A DNA stretch of 64,000 bases from Cruorifilaria tuberocauda (Eukaryota; Nematoda; Chromadorea; Rhabditida; Onchocercidae): positions 62,001 through 126,000 of the forward strand of contig JABVXU010000076.1 in NCBI GenBank assembly GCA_013365365.1, written 5' to 3'. This document shows positions 1 to 16,800 of the stretch, one piece after another. Each line of letters opens with the position of its first letter. The stretch's first letter is position 1. The notes under the pieces were generated by a model that was given only the letters and a program-made list of their open reading frames with translations, did no database searches and had not been told where the DNA came from. A program made the position numbers and the translations under genes.

Positions 1-198
1 CACTTATAAGTTTAAAAGAACACCATTCCGAGTATTCATCACTATATGATAATGTTAGATGAAAATTACCAGTAATAAGAAAAAAAGAATTTCAAGCAAG
101 TATGACAAGAAACTATTTTGATATTACTAACTGGAGTAATACATTGCATAAATCGTGTTATGCGGTTTCAACGACAATGCGATACAAAGAAGGAATAA

Positions 199-1137
199 TT
201 AGGAGAGATCGATATATTGACAGATTGGAATAAACCGGTCGGGCAAGCTGAACTGAACTTCTCGGATACAGTTTATTTGCTGTCGGCAGAATGGACACGG
301 AACATTGCTTTGATTTCTCTTATGATACTCCATTAATATCTTCATCAAGCAGGTGGAACAAAGCATATGACCACAACCAGTTTGTCGATCAGCAACGTAT
401 TGTAGGCAAATTTTGCATTCTTCAATATATTCTGGACATTTATGGAGTTGTAGTAACGGTGATTCTGTTGGTATATTTTTTGTTGAAGAATGGTCAAGTA
501 TAGCAGTTCCGATACTGCTGTCAGAATTGGAGACAAATGAAACGGCAGAGTTTGCCATAGCTATACCGCTGTTCCTTGACCTCTTCAAAAGTCCAGTTGG
601 CTCCAAACTTAACCGTACACCACTATAAATGGCGAATAACAAAACGAAGAAGAAGTCGATTTTTAAAATACTGAACGACCATGTAAATGAGGATGGATTC
701 AGAAATTCCGATGCATGTTTTTCAAAATCAAACAGTACATGTAAAGTGCTCGTATGGATTACCGCTGCTGATGATACTGCCAATGACAGTACTAAAAACA
801 CTCGATGTGTATGTCGAGAACTTCGAACTAACCAGCCACTAGCTTGAAATCGTCCGTTAATCCAGTCGATTTCCACTCGTCCAGCTGATATCATATAGTG
901 ATAAAAGATAGCACACCAAAGAAACAATATGAATGAAACACTAGTCAAGCCCGTTCGTGCAGCTATTACATTGGCCGTGCTAAGTTCACTTTTAGGCCAT
1001 TGGATTAGCACGAATAGGTAAAATAGAAATGCAGTAAAGTGACGAAGAAATGTTGTCCAAGATAGTTTTTGGAGAACAGTCATACAACTGGCCCAGTTAT
1101 TCGAAAGAGTAAAATATTGTAACAAGGCGGAGCTCAT
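199..1137 (-). CDS. Multi-pass membrane RING-finger protein (probable E3 ubiquitin ligase), single exon
   Basis: One uninterrupted 312-codon reading frame ending in TAA. Four hydrophobic stretches are visible at about residues 31-48, 63-83, 112-136 and 154-176, followed by a polar, Ser-rich linker. A C-terminal C3HC4 RING has Cys241, Cys244, Cys255, His257, Cys260, Cys263, Cys281 and Cys284 in correct spacing ([17 protein letters not shown]). RING-HC domains recruit E2 enzymes, so a membrane-anchored ubiquitin ligase is the likely role, probably in an endomembrane; substrate and exact family are unknown. It resembles the general plan of RNFT-like proteins, but I cannot name an orthologue. It is odd in having no intron while every neighbour has five or more. 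It lies downstream of RABL6 and NTMT1 on the same strand. A short upstream exon cannot be excluded. Confidence 0.8.
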   Translation of the reverse strand: MSSALLQYFTLSNNWASCMTVLQKLSWTTFLRHFTAFLFYLFVLIQWPKSELSTANVIAARTGLTSVSFILFLWCAIFYHYMISAGRVEIDWINGRFQASGWLVRSSRHTHRVFLVLSLAVSSAAVIHTSTLHVLFDFEKHASEFLNPSSFTWSFSILKIDFFFVLLFAIYSGVRLSLEPTGLLKRSRNSGIAMANSAVSFVSNSDSSIGTAILDHSSTKNIPTESPLLQLHKCPEYIEECKICLQYVADRQTGCGHMLCSTCLMKILMEYHKRNQSNVPCPFCRQQINCIREVQFSLPDRFIPICQYIDLS

Positions 1138-1684
1138 TGCAAAAATGATATTGTATTGAAGTGTCTTTCAAGAATATCAATTTTCGAGAAGCACTTTCCC
1201 AACTGTATTTTAGCTATTAGAGATAAGAAAAAATATGTGACAAAAAAAGCTTATCAGCAGCAGTACCCTTTGAATGACTGAATTATCAGTGGAATGAAAT
1301 ACAGTGAATGAGAATCTACAATGTGAGAACAAAAAGAAAAAGTGGAAGAGCAGCGAGTAATGACTATCGATTATTTCGAAAGTTTATTCCCATTTACTCA
1401 ATTGTAACTTCATGCAGCCACCATAAATAACTCGAAAACATAACAAAAACAACCTGTCACGCAACTTCTGCCGACCTATTTACACCGCACTAAACGGTCA
1501 AAGATCAAAATGAGTGCAGGTATTCCAGCATAATTTTTTATAAAATTCATAGATTCATTCATTTGGAATAATTCCTTGGTTTTTTCCTTATTCATTTCAA
1601 GATATTTCAGCACAAGAACTTAAAAAAAACTGTTTTAAGATTTGACAATTTTAATGATAGAAAATACCTTATCATCATCGATGA
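1138..1684. other. Gap between RING gene and RABL6 3' end
   Basis: No open frame with recognisable protein and no structured RNA seen. It should hold the RABL6 3' UTR and the RING-gene promoter or trans-splice region. Confidence 0.4.
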
Positions 1685-3170
<1,486 letters not shown>

Positions 3171-3800
3171 TGATATATATACGTGTATAATTCAATGTAT
3201 CGTTGTAGTCTCTTGTAACGCTGGCGATAAAGTATTGCTGATCAGCAAGTTACAGATCTAAGCTTTTCGCATTGTTGAAATCCTTATTTAACAGAGATTT
3301 TTCTATAACTGATCGCCTCTCATGCCAAAACAAGAAATTTGTTTCTCGCTCCTAAGAAAATGGAAAATTTTAACACATTATTTGCACATAATACATTGGA
3401 TATGGACATGTTCTAAGAGAAAAGTTAATGAAACAGATGATCAAGTTTCTTCAAATTACTGTTACCCACGCTCAGAACTGCACGTCCTTTCCACTTATTG
3501 ATATGCAAGAAAAAATATTCCGGATGGAAGTTTAATTTATTGCCACTCTAATATTACACTAGCAAAGTTGAAAAAAAAACTGCATTTAAAAACACCCCCT
3601 TTATACTCGCAACATTTCTTCTTGATGAGAAAATGTATCATATACGAACGCAATGAATCAATTTGGGATGACGATAATACAACATGCCAAATATTGTTTA
3701 TTTTGAAAATTTATAATAACAATAAACAAAATGAGATGAAAGAAGGAAAAATATTTCAACCTTCAATGTTAGCATAAAAATATTTATGCATATGTTCATA
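3171..3800. other. Intergenic gap between NTMT1 3' end and RABL6 start
   Basis: AT-rich, with no supported gene. The same-strand order NTMT1, RABL6, RING would allow a polycistronic unit, but the gaps of about 550-630 bases give no firm support. Confidence 0.35.
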
Positions 3801-5813
<2,013 letters not shown>

Positions 5814-5814
5814 C

Positions 5815-5825
5815 CTGCATTGAAT
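5815..5825 (-). other. Probable spliced-leader acceptor of NTMT1
   Basis: Read on the minus strand, TTCAATGCAG ends one base before the start codon at 5813, with no visible partner exon upstream. Trans-splicing is an inference. Confidence 0.4.
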
Positions 5826-7080
5826 ATTCATTAATATTTTTTCTTCTTTAATACATCACTATTAATCACTGCAATCATTTTCCATTCTAAGAGTTAAAAT
5901 AGTCATTCTGCAAATTTATAAATATTTTTAACATGTAAAAAGTTAATTTCACACAAATGACATAATGTGACAAAAACTTGAGTGCATTACACAAATTTAA
6001 TGTGTATGCAATACCACGTAAAATGAAAACTAACTTATGTAAGGTAAAGAAATCGGTAACACTATGTCAATTAAACTTGCATAATGTGATATTCATTTAT
6101 GATATTTGCATACGTTCATATGACGTGACGTTTATTGAAAGCAAATTATAAATAAACAATGTAACGTCAACAAAACCACTTATATGAAAAAAACCCCAAT
6201 GTGCTACTATCTTGCATTACTTTAGCATGCAGCAAATGATAAGCAGGTCTTCATGCATGTTCCACACTTCTAACTTTCTTTTATCTAATTTCACTTAAAG
6301 CAGCATCCAACGCATCTACCTGAGGAAATAGGACAGGTCAGCTTTCCCGTCATTTAAATTCCCTCTCGTTTCAGAATAGCATGCCGACTGCCACACAAAT
6401 TCTTTGTCTCAAGCACTACTCAGTTACTCGTAGTCGATGGATTCTCGGCTGATTTGGAGTGTTTTACTGAGAGGTCGCGGAGAGGAGGCATGATGGGTGA
6501 GGGATTGTTAAATTCGTGATTACATTCATTAGAATATCCGAAAATGTGACGTTTATGCTTCCCACTTACTTTTACATCATTTCACGGAAATGAGTATGGA
6601 TATTTATTATCTCCATTCACTATCCACATGTTGTCATTTTTAGATAACTTGTAACTTCCTGTATTAGATTGTATGGAGTATTTCGGATTCATTATATATA
6701 TCTGTTCCATCTGACAATATTTCCGGATTTGGAACTGGATAGAGTAGATGTTGTGATTTTTTTTATTGCGAAGAAGAGGTATGCATTTTAATCAATTTCA
6801 ACTGAAATTCTGCCTTTTATTTTAAAAAAGTCATAATTTAATATTCTATCATTGGAAAAAGGAGAAGAGCAAATTTTTAAAATTCATACTTCGTAAGGAT
6901 ATTGTTCTTCTTGCATTTCATCATTATACAAATATTTGCTTTGTAATAATTTTGTAATAATTTCTTTCAAGAATAGTGACATGATAGAGATGGGAAATAA
7001 CTTAATAACTTTTTAATTTCATATATCTCTTCATTTATTTAAGGATTTGGTTTCAATATAAATACAATACACGAAAAGAG
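5826..7080. promoter_or_regulatory. Divergent intergenic region between NTMT1 (minus) and the ZIP gene (plus)
   Basis: About 1.25 kb between two head-to-head genes, so it should hold both promoters. The part near 6300-6500 is visibly less AT-rich than the flanks. No defined motif or RNA gene was recognised. Confidence 0.4.
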
Positions 7081-9296
7081 ATGTATATTGACATTAGAAG
7101 CCTATTCCTGTCACCCACATCACCAATACCAATCGTTCCGGTGCATGAATTTCTCAGGACAGGTCTTATCATCACTCTATTTATCGTAACGCTTCTAGCC
7201 TGTTGCGTACGTTTTCTTTTTTATTTTTTCTTATTCTTTAATCTTTAAAAACCAAATATATTTAAAATTACTTCAAACCTCATATATTTTCCTAGACCTG
7301 TAAATTTTCTTGATTCTTTCGTGGTAAAATATATAATCGATTAGGAAATATAAATAAATCACAGTTATCTAAGATAGGTAGTAAATATTATTGTTTTTTA
7401 TATTATTCTTTTACTCACGGATTGTTATCAAAATGAATTATACGATGTCACGCTTTTCAAGTTTTCCATAATATTTAAATTGCAAAATGAAATGTTACTT
7501 TGAGTGCTGCAAAAATTAAATAATTTGATAATTTGCAGTCTGCATTTTTGCTTCGACGTATAGCAAATATAACCACTGGATTTTGGCCAATACTTTCTGT
7601 AGTTTCTGTATTTGGTGGTGGTGTATTCTTGGCAACTTGTCTCTTAGATCTGTTACCAGATGCAAGGGAAAGTTTGGGAAAAATTGAAAAGATGCGGCAG
7701 ATCACTTATTCCTATGCTGTTACAGAAATTTTTGTGGCCATTGGATTTTTACTGGTGCTTTCAACTGAACAGGTAATTTTTATCGTAGTTCAAGAAATTA
7801 CTTCATTGGTTATTCCTTTGCCGTATAGTATTGAATGACTTGGCGATATTGAAGGCAAATAAAAACCTGATTTTCTTCCAGTAAAAACTTCATATTTATT
7901 TTTATTCCTAAATAGCTCCGCACGCGAAACTGCGTTTTTCGGGTTTGATTAACTGAGACCACTTTCATCTTTAGTAATGATTTATTAATATATAGCATAA
8001 AAGACAAGGAGTTCTCCATGAATTATATGTGTTTTCAAAAGTAGATTATTATGTTTATCCGAGAAAAACAATGGCGTGGTTCCACAGATATGGATAATTT
8101 AATCACAGTACATCACGATCACAGCGAGCCAAATTCTGAGCTCGCAAATTCTTACTCGGATCACGGTTTGTCACTTGTATGTACTGTTGACTATTATTTC
8201 TGGTTCAGAAAATTTTTATCAATTCGATTGCTTCTTTAGAAAATAAGGATAAATTGTACTTGAAATTTAGAAAATGAAGTTAACCGGCAGTCACTGACGC
8301 AGTCTCAATCGACAATACGGCTTGTTCTGCTAGTGATTGCACTATCTTTGCACGCTGTGTTTGAGGGTCTGTCGTTAGGCCTAGTTAGCGGTACGAATGA
8401 AATAATGCAGGTAAACATATTTCATTATGAAGGAATTCAGTACTTCGTATTCATTTTATTTTGGAATTGTGAAGAATAATTTAGGTATGCCTCATTTCTA
8501 TGTATTTCTATCATTGCTATGCCTCATCTTCTTTTAAACTATCAACAGGATATTCTGTTTTTATTATAACAAGCAGCATCAGACGATCAAAGATCTGCCT
8601 TATCCATTGGCTGCCTAGAACTTGATGATGCTCAATCACTTATATGTACTTATATATAGGTTTTCATGGCGCTGCTTTTACACAAAATAGTTGTTGGCTT
8701 TTCACTTGGAGTTCGTCTTGTGCAGAGTGCTCTAAGTTTTACAACGGTGCTGCTGTGTTCGACTACCTTTGCTGCGCAAATTATTATTGGAGGTTTTTGT
8801 GGCATCGCTATCCTGGATTTTGTTAGCCACGGGTCACCACTTATTGCCGGCATAGTTTCTTTCGTTGCACAGGTAGTTTTAATTACATTCACTAGTACCA
8901 GTATTTGAAATAGAATTCGTTTTTGCTTACACTGCTTGGCTAACATCACGACTTTGATGAAATATTTTAAAAGATCATCTTTTATGTTTCACATATATCT
9001 TGAAGCATAGGAAAAACAGCAATAGGAAATTTTTGAATCTTCATAATAAGCGATTTTATCACAAAAAGTATTATTAAAAAAATAAAACCTATAGAGATCA
9101 AATCTGCAAGTGACGTACTAATTAATTTGAACCAATTTCGCAGGCAACAGCATGTGGGACATTTCTGTACATAACTTGCTTTGAGATATTGCCGCACGAA
9201 TTTCATCAGCACCAACTTCGTATTGTAAAACTCCTTTCATTGATTGCTGGATTTTCTCTTATTGCAAGTCTGATAGCTTTATTTCCTGATGGTTAA
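7081..9296 (+). CDS. ZIP-family (SLC39A1/2/3-like) zinc/iron transporter
   Basis: Six exons: 7081-7206, 7539-7772, 8045-8165, 8271-8410, 8660-8872, 9144-9296; 987 nt, 328 residues, close to human ZIP1 (324). Early GGGVFLATCLLDLLPD is the ZIP1-3 signature. The metal site in TM4 is LHAVFEGLSLGL and in TM5 HKIVVGFSLG. The C-terminal part CGTFLYITCFEILPHE is also conserved. The cytosolic loop before TM4 carries a short His-rich stretch (HHDH, SDHG). ZIP proteins import Zn2+ and some Fe2+/Mn2+ into the cytosol from outside or from organelles; substrate and membrane cannot be told from sequence. All junctions are GT-AG and keep phase. Tail to tail with WRAP53: 254 bases separate the stop codons. 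Confidence 0.93.
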
Positions 9297-9550
9297 AGTT
9301 GCTTCAACATAGAATTCTTATAATATGAAGTTATCATTGTAGAGCTTTACATGGTATGTTACTTCGATTGTATCTTATTCTTATATGGTTAAAAAATGTA
9401 TATATATATATAAGGAATAAGCTATTTGAAGATGGCTATTTCACCAATGATTTGTCTATAGAAACTTGTTTAAATGGTACTAATTGACTATGAATGTAAT
9501 TATAGAATCTTTAATTAAATAATATTTTACGTTGAAAGAATCGTCGACTA

Positions 9551-12500
9551 CTAATCAAAGGTCCATAAAACTAAAGAATTGTCCAGAAGTTCCGGTGAAT
9601 TTGTATCTTCATATGTGTTTTTTCGACCAGTATCATCCATTTCGTCTAGCTTAGGGAACGGAAAGACTCGTTGTCCACTGCAAGTGGCTACGATTGGCCG
9701 TTCTTTGTGAATACTAAATAAGAGATTACCAGTTCAACTACTCAATTGCTCTTGAAAAACACTGTCGAAGCACATTACTTTGTTTCATAAATTTCGGTGT
9801 CTTCAGCCAAGTATATTTAGAATTAGTGATGTGAGGCGATGCTAACATTTTTCTATCTTGTACTGTAACTCTTTTAAGCTTTTTCTTGCTGCATATCAAA
9901 AGGGAAAGAAATGTTTTGTAAGTAATGACACGAACCTCACGCCACTTAGTGCTGAACTATGCGCGGACAATCGGACGCATGGAGCCAGCGGTTCGTTACC
10001 ACCAGTACATTTTAGATCGAAAATATATAATTCACCGTTGCTACTACCACTGAATAGATAAGTTCCCGAACTGAAATTTAAGCATTTTAAGAGTCCATCG
10101 TTCCTTCATTTTTTCTCTTTTGGGATTTCCATATCTTGCTACTGTTAAAAAAGAAGGCCTTTTCTCTACTTTCTTAAAGTGAAATTACCAAATGTTAGCA
10201 ACAACCTGTCTATGTCGAAGTAGATGCGCTGACTAGTGGTCGAAGGTCGGCTGTATAAGCTATATATCTTCCCGGGATATCGTAAGTCCCAGCATATAAT
10301 ATCATTATCCTGAAATGAGTCGGACACTCAGAAATATGCTCAAAGATAAAAAACAATATATCCATTGTTAGTTGGAATTACCTCCACTTGTATTTTTTCC
10401 ATATATAAGACATGTATAAACAAAAAATTTATCTCAAAAATCTCTTTATAATGGTGAGCTAAGAATGGAAACGGATACTTTTCTTCCCGCTGTCATTACA
10501 AAGTTGCCATCGGGAGTATAGCGAAGTAAGGTTACTGGTACTGGGCATTCGAACATGCATTCCACACTTGGTGAATAGTCCGAATAAAAACCAACTAAAA
10601 ATGCTTACATTGCTAGCAGTTACTTCAAAAGTTTAAGATCATCAATATGACTTATCTGATTACGCAAACGTTATAATACTTGTTTCACTATACTAAAGAA
10701 AAACATTTCTTCCATATAAATTAAAGAGATTCACCTGTTTTACCGTATGAGCCAGCAGCATAATTTGTTGGTAATATAGGGCTCATAGCAATACAGGAGA
10801 TAATGCCTTTTTGTCCTTTCGACTCTTTATCTACAATAATGTGAAAGTGAACAAGATAAGCATAGTTCAAGAGATAAAAACGTTTAGGAAAGTTAACGGT
10901 TGAGACTTTTCTTCGGACATGAGAGATCTAGGATTAACTCACTCCATGTAGCAAGTTCGGAAACCTGATACCCAGGACGATTCATATCGAATTTCCTAAT
11001 GGTGCTTTTGTAACCAGCATATAGACAAGATCCGTCAAAAGTAAAACATAATGAATGAGCATTGTCCAGTTCATCCTATAATTGTTTACTACTAACAAAA
11101 TTTAATTACTTGCATGAAATGCTTTAAGATAGATTAATCGAGTGAGAAATGAATGATAAGACGTGTTTAATTTTTTGGACTAAAAATCTAAAAAATGAAT
11201 GCTGCATTCTGTTCCATTGCATTCCAGCTTCATTTAATATGGTTATCTTATAATATTATCGAAATCGGAAACTTACCAGGCTATTAATGCCACGAAATGT
11301 TGCCAACCATTGTCCGTCTGAATTCCACACATGAATCGGATGATCTTTGCTACTCGTAACTAACCAGTCACTGGTTGGATGCCAACACGAATCATAAATT
11401 AAGTCACCCATACGCATCGAAGATTTTAGTTTTACCTTGAAAAAATTCCAAAAAAATTCAGAACATACTGAAAAGAAATGCTTTTTATATTTCATGCAAA
11501 ATTTTTTCTTTAAAGCATATGTAGCTAAAGTTCTGTGTAAGACATTATCTACATTGTGCATATATATTTTTCGGATGCAAAATAGAATAATGCAGCAACA
11601 AATGGCGAATATCAACCTCGAGCTTTTCAGGATCAAGGTGGAATATCCGAGCTATTCTATCTTGACTAGTCGTAGCTAAATAACTACCCGAACTGCTCCA
11701 TTTGCAGCTTTTTAAGTAGTTGTTGCATGAATCAGACATCCTGAAACCATAATCAACAGCCTTCGTTACGAAAACTTCCCTCTCTCTAAACATCTCTTTA
11801 AAATTTGAATAGTCCAGCCGAGCAATCTTTCTTGGTATTTTATGATCGTCATTGCTCTTTTGACTCTGCAAAATTTCATTTCATTTGCTATGGCCTCTTA
11901 AATTCTATGCAGTGATAATTTGAGGCTTAATAAGTGAAATTGAAGATGTTTTCAAGAAATCTCCACTCAATTCGCTCAATTATAGGAATTTATTAATGTC
12001 AAAAAATAAAATAGTTGTCAAACATTGCAATTTTTACCGTAATATCACCTGAACTGCTTTCTTCTGAGAGCATACCCACATTTCTTTTTCTGGAAGATCG
12101 AGAATCCTGAAAAAAATTCGGAAGAATCGCCTGAAAAGCACTCTCAAAATTAATATTAAAAACATGGCAAATGGACGAGAATTTTAGACGAACCTGTTTA
12201 AGAAAGGCAGCAATACCCATACGATAATGTCTAGCTGTCCAACTGTCGTCATCCCCCTCATTCACAGATGAATCAACGGCACAATTCTTGTTACTAGAAG
12301 AGGTAGGTTCCTAAAAGTAAACATTTCAATAAATCACAACAAAATTATTCAGTTACACCTTACTTATTGTTAATTCTTTCTATTATCATGAAATTTAAAA
12401 TACTACTGACGTATGTTCAGTAACTATTCACGAGCATCATATCACATCTCTTTACTTCTAAAGCAGTGCGCAAGATTGATCAGAAAATTTTGTAATTTGT

Positions 12501-12898
12501 AAAAAAATTAATAAAATTTTGTAATCGAAAATAATCGAAATTGAATAATAATTTTGAAGCACTATTACTTAAAGAACATCTCAATCGCTCAAAAATTCCA
12601 GATTATGTTAATCTTAATGCAATCATCTGTGATCAATATGTAGAAAGGTACGCAAAGAATCGTATAGATTAGCGAACTTCAAAAAAACCAGTGCACGAAT
12701 TGGTAGTATATATGAAGATTATAAGCAGAAATACCTGATGTACTAACCAATAGATTCTGCTGCTGAAAATCTGTGCCTAACCTTGGTATCCTCATGTTCA
12801 TTCGTAGTTATCACGATATCAGTTTCCAAAGTACAGAGTGTATCGATAATTTCTCTCACCAAATCTTTTACCCATTCATCTTCACTTTCACAACACAT
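9551..12898 (-). CDS. WRAP53: WRAP53/TCAB1-type WD-repeat protein (telomerase and scaRNP Cajal-body factor)
   Basis: Eleven exons, 5' to 3': 12898-12782, 12310-12194, 12106-12038, 11865-11617, 11435-11277, 11075-10943, 10830-10735, 10594-10479, 10309-10206, 10070-9936, 9713-9551; 1458 nt, 485 residues (human 548). The N terminus is acidic and Ser-rich, then WD repeats carry the family signatures in order: [121 protein letters not shown]. Family proteins bind the CAB box of scaRNAs and telomerase RNA and help carry them to Cajal bodies. Every junction keeps frame. It is head to head with NCAPH2 about 1 kb away. Confidence 0.93.
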
Positions 12899-12910
12899 TA
12901 TTATATGTAT

Positions 12911-12921
12911 CTGCAAATATT
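12911..12921 (-). other. Probable spliced-leader acceptor of WRAP53
   Basis: On the minus strand a TATTTGCAG acceptor lies 12 bases before the start codon at 12898, without a visible upstream exon. Confidence 0.4.
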
Positions 12922-13880
12922 AAATCATAAATATTTCAAACTATTTGCAGAATTTAGAGTCGTATCGTGAATATTTTAATGTATTTTGCACTAAAGTATA
13001 AATGCTAAAGCTGCATACAACATCATCAGCGTATCATCCAAACAAACCTGCCGCTTTATCTTTTTATAGCACAGCGCAAGTGGAAATCTGTAAATTTCAT
13101 TTCAGCATAAAAAATTTTAATGATTAGCTCTTCTCATCTGCACATATTCAACTGATCATTCGATATCACACAAAAATAAATAGACAACACGAATGAAAAG
13201 AGAAACAGATGAGTGGGTTTGAAGAGATTACAACAAGAAAATGACCACTAAAAGGAAGTTTGGCATAAAATTAGTGTGAAAAGCATAACGAAAACACAAA
13301 AGTTCTTATCCACCAAAACATTCAACGAATTAGCTTAACTAAGCTTAGTTGGGCAAATTTGTTGTTTGGCAACAGTAAAAGAAAAACTATAAATGATAAA
13401 ATGATAATCAACATTCGCAAATACATTTCGCACTTCAAACTGAATCTAATTGAATTAGATAATTTTAATGTTTGTGAAAAGTTATGTGGGAGACAAAAAA
13501 GGTCATCTCTCGATACCAAATTTTCTGTACCCTTCTGTTCTTATCATAACTTCCGTAATATTTAATTACATAAGTTTACTCATATATAATCTGCGAGCTT
13601 ATCCCTGCTTATCGTTCGAAATTACCACCTCAACAGTACTGGATTTTCACGTAAAATCAAATCCTCCTAGACGTTACCACAACTGCAATTTTCGCTGTTT
13701 CAGCCAGTATTTCGCGGCCTATACAATTCCACGTACGCGGGATATGACTGTTTGAAATTATTCCGCGGTTAGGTTGTATTTCTTGGGAGCTAAGATCGGT
13801 TGAGATCTCTTCCCTAGGTTTTTTCTGAAATATTCAATTCTACGAATTATAGACAAATCAACGTGACATGAATTAAGTTA
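12922..13880. promoter_or_regulatory. Divergent promoter region, WRAP53 (minus) / NCAPH2 (plus)
   Basis: About 1 kb between two head-to-head genes. A 95-codon open frame (13468-13755, plus) shows no domain and is treated as chance. Confidence 0.4.
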
Positions 13881-13890
13881 CATTTTCCAG
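13881..13890 (+). other. Probable spliced-leader acceptor of NCAPH2
   Basis: CATTTTCCAG ends eight bases before the start codon at 13899 and has no partner exon in view, as expected for trans-splicing. Confidence 0.45.
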
Positions 13891-13898
13891 TATACGTA

Positions 13899-16800
13899 AT
13901 GGCGGAAGACGATGAATTAAGTACACGATACGCCTTCCTATTGCAACCTATAAGAGATTTGCAGAAAAACTGGGATATCGATATTAGCCATTTATTAGAA
14001 GAGTTCGTTGAAAGGTAGGCATCTTTAACTCGTTGTTACTTTAAGTACAATAATGAAAAATAATATACCTGTTCAGCGAGAAGATAATTAGTGTTTTTAT
14101 ACTGTGATCATTATCGTTAATGTCAATAAGCTTCGTCAACATAATACATTATAGTATGCATATGCTTCTGTCGCAAGTTTTCAGCTTATAGTTCTTGCCG
14201 CTGAATATAATTTCAGGATACGAGAATTAAATGATCAATCAGAAGTGAATAATGAGGAAATCAGTGGAGAGGGTAAATTTAATTTTGCAGAAGCAGCAAT
14301 ACTTATTCAAGGTTCCACGATGGTATATGGTAAGAAGGTTGAGTATGTTCATGGACTTGCGCGAGATTTCTACGAACAACTCCGCGACAAGAAAACTTCC
14401 CGGAAGAGAAATTCAGGTGGTAAGACGAGTAATTTTAATCGTTTTGCTTTTAATCACCTCTAATCTTTGCTCATCGCTTATCACATGAAGGAAGGTACAT
14501 TATTAGCTTTTGGAAAATTTCATCTATGTGAATGTTACATATTAGTATTCATTAGTTAATTTAAAGAATGAACAACTTGAATAAAATAATCAAGTATCCA
14601 TAGAGAAAGTAATAAATGATATTCAAGAAAATAGCGGAGTTTTGGTTGAATGGATATGGATAATTATAAATCAGCTTTGAATATATATGATGATATTTTG
14701 TCAAAAAAATCTATAAAATCTATAATCTAAAACTTATTAGTCTTGGAATGATCGCAATGTTGTAGATAATATGGAACACGAAGACGATATCGATGAATCT
14801 ACCGAAGAACCGGATGATCCATGTGAGCTTATACAATTCACGAATCTTCGAACTGTTGATTGGAAGACACTTATGTTGAAGAGTGAGGCGAAACCACCTT
14901 CCTTACTTGCACAGGTTCGCTTTGCATAAGAAGTGGTGAAGTACTGATACAATGGGTAACAATGCTCATTAATAATAGATGAAAGATTCGTTCATTAGAC
15001 GGCTGCTTAGATTTCAGTCGTTCAGTGTTTCATAGAACGATTTGTAATGATAGGCTGGCTGGATAATATTAATGAAGCATTTAATGTCTTATACAAAATT
15101 CTGCGAATTTTCAGGTACCAATCTCATTGATGCCTCTTGCTGATTTTGAGAAAACCAATGTGCTGTTGTACTCATCCCGAAATCTTAAAGAATTGATTGG
15201 AAAAAGAGATGATTTCATTATTAACACTGGTTTCATTCATAAAAGTGTCAGTTGTATTTCCTTAAATAAATATAAATGTTTTCCAGAATGAAATAAAGTA
15301 CCAAGATTTACTAACAAAAAACCTTTTATTGCTCTCAACAACCCTTCTTCTATTATTGAAATACTTTTATTGATGTGAACCACTCATTTAATATTTATAT
15401 ATTCCTTAAATGAATCAATCTTTCTAGGGTGCCCTCCTACTCGATTTAGCCAATGAAAAACTTTTGAATGATTTTGCGATGCAGGATCAATGTCATGGTA
15501 GCTCCGGCTATGCTGATATATTGATGCAGCAGGATAATGAACAATTAGGTATTTTTCTCCATTGTGCTGCGGTAGTTAAAGTATCATCTTTAATTCATCG
15601 CTGATCAAAATTTAATGATGGTAATTCAAAGGCACAATAGTTGAAATTAGTTTTGCTAGGCAGATAAGGGATTTATGCGTGAATTCCTGCACACTTTAAA
15701 TTTACTTTAAATTTAAGAAGTTTGGATTTAAGAGATATTAGCCTTGCTATGTTTTACGAATTAATCTTGGATGTAGTTTTTTACTATCCCATTTTCAAGA
15801 TCATTAATATTTTTACCTTTTTTGAACAATATGCATTCAGCAAATATCAGATTAAGAATAATTTTATGATTTCAGTAAAAGTTAACATTTAAATCGTCTT
15901 TTGCTGAATGTAAGCAATGAAAAATTGTCAAGATTACCTGTTGCAGATGTAGTTGGTAACGAGCGTATTCGTAGCTCTACTTGTGATGTGGAGAAAGTCC
16001 GACGCGTAACATCTGCCACCAATCTAAATACGATAACACGCCGTGACACAAGTCACGCGGAGCTTGTTAGTGATGTCGATGTTGCTATGGACGCAATGAG
16101 GAATGATACTACTGGGAATTATGTTCAGGAAGAGAACTGTGAAACTGTTGATTTCGGATTTGACAGACTGACATTTGGTGATATTGAGGATGATAAAAAT
16201 GGCGATCATCATCCGGTTAATCTTCTTCTTTGTAAATGAAGTTGACAATTAAATGACGGAAAAAATCGGATGAGTAAGAAGTCCTGATAAAAATTTGGAT
16301 TACGGTATGATAATGTTAAAAATTCAAAATCTGATTCAAAGTACAGGCTGACGAAGAAAGATTCGATGAAGCAGATGAAGATGAGCCTGTTATGGATTTG
16401 TTTCGATTACAGAAGTATAAGCATGCACCCTATCGGGTATACTTTTTTAACTATTTTCTAACCGTTCTTGATTTACACCCTTATATTTTTATATGTTGTT
16501 TTCTAAGCTTTTACTTTTTTTAGAAGAAAGAAAAATTTCTAAAGTTCAAGAATTTATTTCCATATTCGGAACATAAGTTTAATGTTCTAAGAAGTCTTTC
16601 AGCCAATTGTTATTTTCATGTTATTCGATCTTTTTAGGTGTTATGTAATAGTTTTTGAATGAATGAACAACACTAATGATTTTTTTTATAATAGAAATTG
16701 TTTTTCAGGCGTGTAAACCTTCTTTTATACCAGAACAAATAGAAAAACGCCGATTAAAAAGGAAAGAAAAATTAGGGTTGAAAACTTTTTCCACTCTTGA

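Noticed and set aside
13468..13755. 95-codon plus-strand frame between WRAP53 and NCAPH2
   Set aside because: Low-complexity composition, no domain, and it sits where two promoters are expected.
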